Shown in pieces: positions 7,001 to 8,032 of a stretch of DNA of 8,032 bases. The notes beneath the pieces were generated by a model, which was given only the letters and a program-made list of their open reading frames with translations, was not told where the DNA came from and did no database searches. Source of the DNA: Propionibacteriaceae bacterium (GTDB taxonomy: Bacteria > Actinomycetota > Actinomycetes > Propionibacteriales > Propionibacteriaceae); assembly GCA_030544185.1 (NCBI GenBank), contig JAUNRO010000138.1, positions 1 to 8,032 on the forward strand, given 5' to 3'. A program made the position numbers and the translations under genes. Position 1 is the first letter of the stretch, and each line of letters begins with the position of its first letter.

Positions 7001-7573
7001 TCAGGGCGCCAATCGGGCCAGACCCAGGGCCTCGAGCCGGGCGTCGGCCAGCGGGCTGGTCGCCACGACGTTGCGCGCATTGCGCCGCGCCGCCCAGGCC
7101 GCGAGCGCCTCGAGATCGCCACCGTCGGCCAGCCGGAAGGCCGCCCATTCGCCGTTGACCAGGCCGCGCGAGGAATTGCGCGCGGCGGTGGTCCCGGTGT
7201 CCGGGGTCCCCGGCAGGGGCGTCACTTCGGAATCGTCGAGGTGATCGACGAGGTCGCACAGGCGAGCGATCCAGCACGGTGACTCGGCCGGCGGGCCGAG
7301 CACGGGATCGTGGGCCAGCGCGGTCAACAGCTCCGGCGGAGCGTGGCGGGGATTGCGCCCGCGGGCAACCGTGGGCACGAGCCTCGCCAGGCGCACCCGA
7401 TCCCGCGGAATCGTGTGGCGCACACCGCGGCGGTCCTCCACCGTGAGCTCATCATCGCTCAGCGCAAGGATCAACCCGAGCCGGTCTGTCGGGCCGTCGG
7501 GACCGACGATCCGCAGGGAGATCCGGACACCGGGGCGTACGCCCGGCAGGTGGGTCAGCGGATCGTTTCTCAT
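7001..7573 (-). CDS. Rv0428c-like SH3-domain protein lacking the GNAT catalytic half
   Basis: A 190-residue protein read on the minus strand from ATG 7573. Residues about 12-67 (VRPGVRISLRIV...DRLGLILAL...RHTIPRDRVRLARLVP) look like the small SH3-like beta barrel that begins actinobacterial acetyltransferases of the Rv0428c type, which commonly sit beside fdxA. The later part (AARNSS...ALAAWAARRNARNVV...ADARLEALGLARL) can be lined up by eye with the first half of the acetyltransferase region of those proteins. It then stops, with no acetyl-CoA-binding R/QxxGxG/A motif. Family members are about 300 residues. It may be a non-catalytic relative or a shortened gene. A Shine-Dalgarno, AAGGG, lies about 9 bases before the ATG. 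The similarity is from memory of the family, so function is unproven. Confidence 0.72.
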   Translation of the reverse strand: MRNDPLTHLPGVRPGVRISLRIVGPDGPTDRLGLILALSDDELTVEDRRGVRHTIPRDRVRLARLVPTVARGRNPRHAPPELLTALAHDPVLGPPAESPCWIARLCDLVDHLDDSEVTPLPGTPDTGTTAARNSSRGLVNGEWAAFRLADGGDLEALAAWAARRNARNVVATSPLADARLEALGLARLAP

Positions 7574-7606
7574 TCAGCGGGGCCCTTATCCTCTGAGTGT
7601 CGGGGG

Positions 7607-7616
7607 ATATTAATCT
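7607..7616. promoter_or_regulatory. AT-rich divergent promoter core (-10 boxes on both strands)
   Basis: ATATTAATCT is the most AT-rich patch in the gap between the divergent genes. On the minus strand it gives TAATAT (7612 to 7607), which would start RNA near 7600, 27 bases before the ATG at 7573. On the plus strand TAATCT (7611-7616) would start RNA near 7623, about 54 bases before fdxA. The two boxes overlap, so the genes may compete for polymerase. A TATCC/GGATA inverted pair (7587-7591 and 7605-7609) lies beside it. Confidence 0.45.
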
Positions 7617-7620
7617 GTGG

Positions 7621-7656
7621 GGTGCGTCTCCGGACAGCCACCGGGACTGACGCACC
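7621..7656 (+). promoter_or_regulatory. Inverted repeat able to form a hairpin in the fdxA leader
   Basis: GGTGCGTC (7621-7628) and GACGCACC (7649-7656) are perfect 8-base reverse complements. The 20 bases between contain CCGG twice (7630-7633, 7641-7644), able to form an inner 4-pair stem with a 7-base loop. The element ends about 10 bases before the fdxA Shine-Dalgarno and begins near the predicted RNA start. It could be a 5' UTR structure or a DNA operator for a dimeric regulator. No T run follows, so a terminator is unlikely. Confidence 0.5.
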
Positions 7657-7666
7657 AATTCATCCC

Positions 7667-7671
7667 AGGAG
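7667..7671 (+). promoter_or_regulatory. Shine-Dalgarno of fdxA
   Basis: AGGAG lies 5 bases before GTG 7677. It fixes this start and rules out the GTG at 7671, which overlaps the site itself. Confidence 0.8.
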
Positions 7672-7676
7672 TGACA

Positions 7677-8032
7677 GTGACCTATATCATCGCGCAGCCG
7701 TGCGTGGACCTGAAGGATCGCGCGTGCGTGGACGAGTGCCCCGTCGACTGCATCTATGAGGGCAATCGGATGCTTTATATCCACCCCGACGAGTGTGTGG
7801 ACTGCGGCGCGTGCGAACCGGTCTGTCCGGTGGAGGCCATCTATTACGAGGACGACGTGCCGACGGAGTGGGCGAGCTACTACGAGGTGAACGTCGAGTT
7901 CTTCGAGAAGCACGGCCGCCCGGGCGGCGCCGAGGCTCTCGGCCCTATCGACGACGACCACCCGATCGTCGCGGCCCTGCCCCCGCAGGATCACGACGAG
8001 GCGAGAGGCGTGCACATACCGCCGCGCTGCCG
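7677..8032 (+). CDS. fdxA: Seven-iron ferredoxin FdxA (3' end beyond the window)
   Basis: Small soluble electron carrier with one [3Fe-4S] and one [4Fe-4S] cluster. From GTG 7677 it begins MTYIIAQPCVDLKDRACVDE, almost the family consensus. By comparison with known seven-iron ferredoxins, C9, C17 and C50 should hold the 3Fe cluster, and C21, C40, C43 and C46 the 4Fe cluster; C25 is extra. VDCGACEPVCPVEAIYYEDDVP matches the family core. The C-terminal arm reaches DDDHPIVAALPPQ at residue 104, where relatives usually end within a few residues. Here the frame continues through residue 118 to the window edge with no stop, including codons AGA (8004) and ATA (8016), which are rare in such genomes. 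Either a tail extension or an indel in the sequence is possible. In many actinobacteria the next gene is a succinyldiaminopimelate aminotransferase-like gene, outside this window. Confidence 0.95.
   Translation, partial: MTYIIAQPCVDLKDRACVDECPVDCIYEGNRMLYIHPDECVDCGACEPVCPVEAIYYEDDVPTEWASYYEVNVEFFEKHGRPGGAEALGPIDDDHPIVAALPPQDHDEARGVHIPPRC

Overview
This window looks like chromosomal DNA of a high-GC actinomycete (Actinomycetota). The bases are very G+C-rich by eye. The ferredoxin, the VanW-type wall protein with its GGISQ motif, and the SH3-like domain resembling the start of the Rv0428c acetyltransferase family are all familiar from that phylum. A member of the Propionibacteriales is possible, but the sequence alone does not settle it. 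I see no mobile element, tRNA, rRNA or CRISPR array.

Layout. Positions 1-2665 hold the end of a peptide (Opp/Dpp-type) ABC importer operon: a DppC-like permease cut by the window edge, then two ATPases of the DppD and DppF type, the last two overlapping by 11 bases. After about 100 bases with a possible promoter comes a lipoprotein of the same importer family (2768-4453), a family 5 solute-binding protein that probably captures the substrate. Next is a short unit at 4491-5086: a TAAGGT -10 box, a predicted leaderless 19-codon ORF, and a flavin reductase-like protein whose GTG start overlaps the small ORF's stop. At 5187-6974 lies a single-pass membrane protein with an extracytoplasmic peptidoglycan-binding-like region and a VanW domain.

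A convergent minus-strand gene (7001-7573) encodes a protein that seems to keep only the front part of a Rv0428c-like acetyltransferase. It diverges from a seven-iron ferredoxin gene (fdxA, from 7677, open at the window end). The 103-base gap between them holds AT-rich -10 boxes and an 8-base-pair inverted repeat that could form a hairpin in the fdxA leader.

How they fit together. The permease, the two ATPases and the lipoprotein plausibly form one peptide uptake system. The other genes look like separate housekeeping or envelope functions. The least ordinary points are the leaderless coupled small ORF, the hairpin before fdxA, the shortened Rv0428c-like protein, and a GCGTACGC palindrome seen four times.
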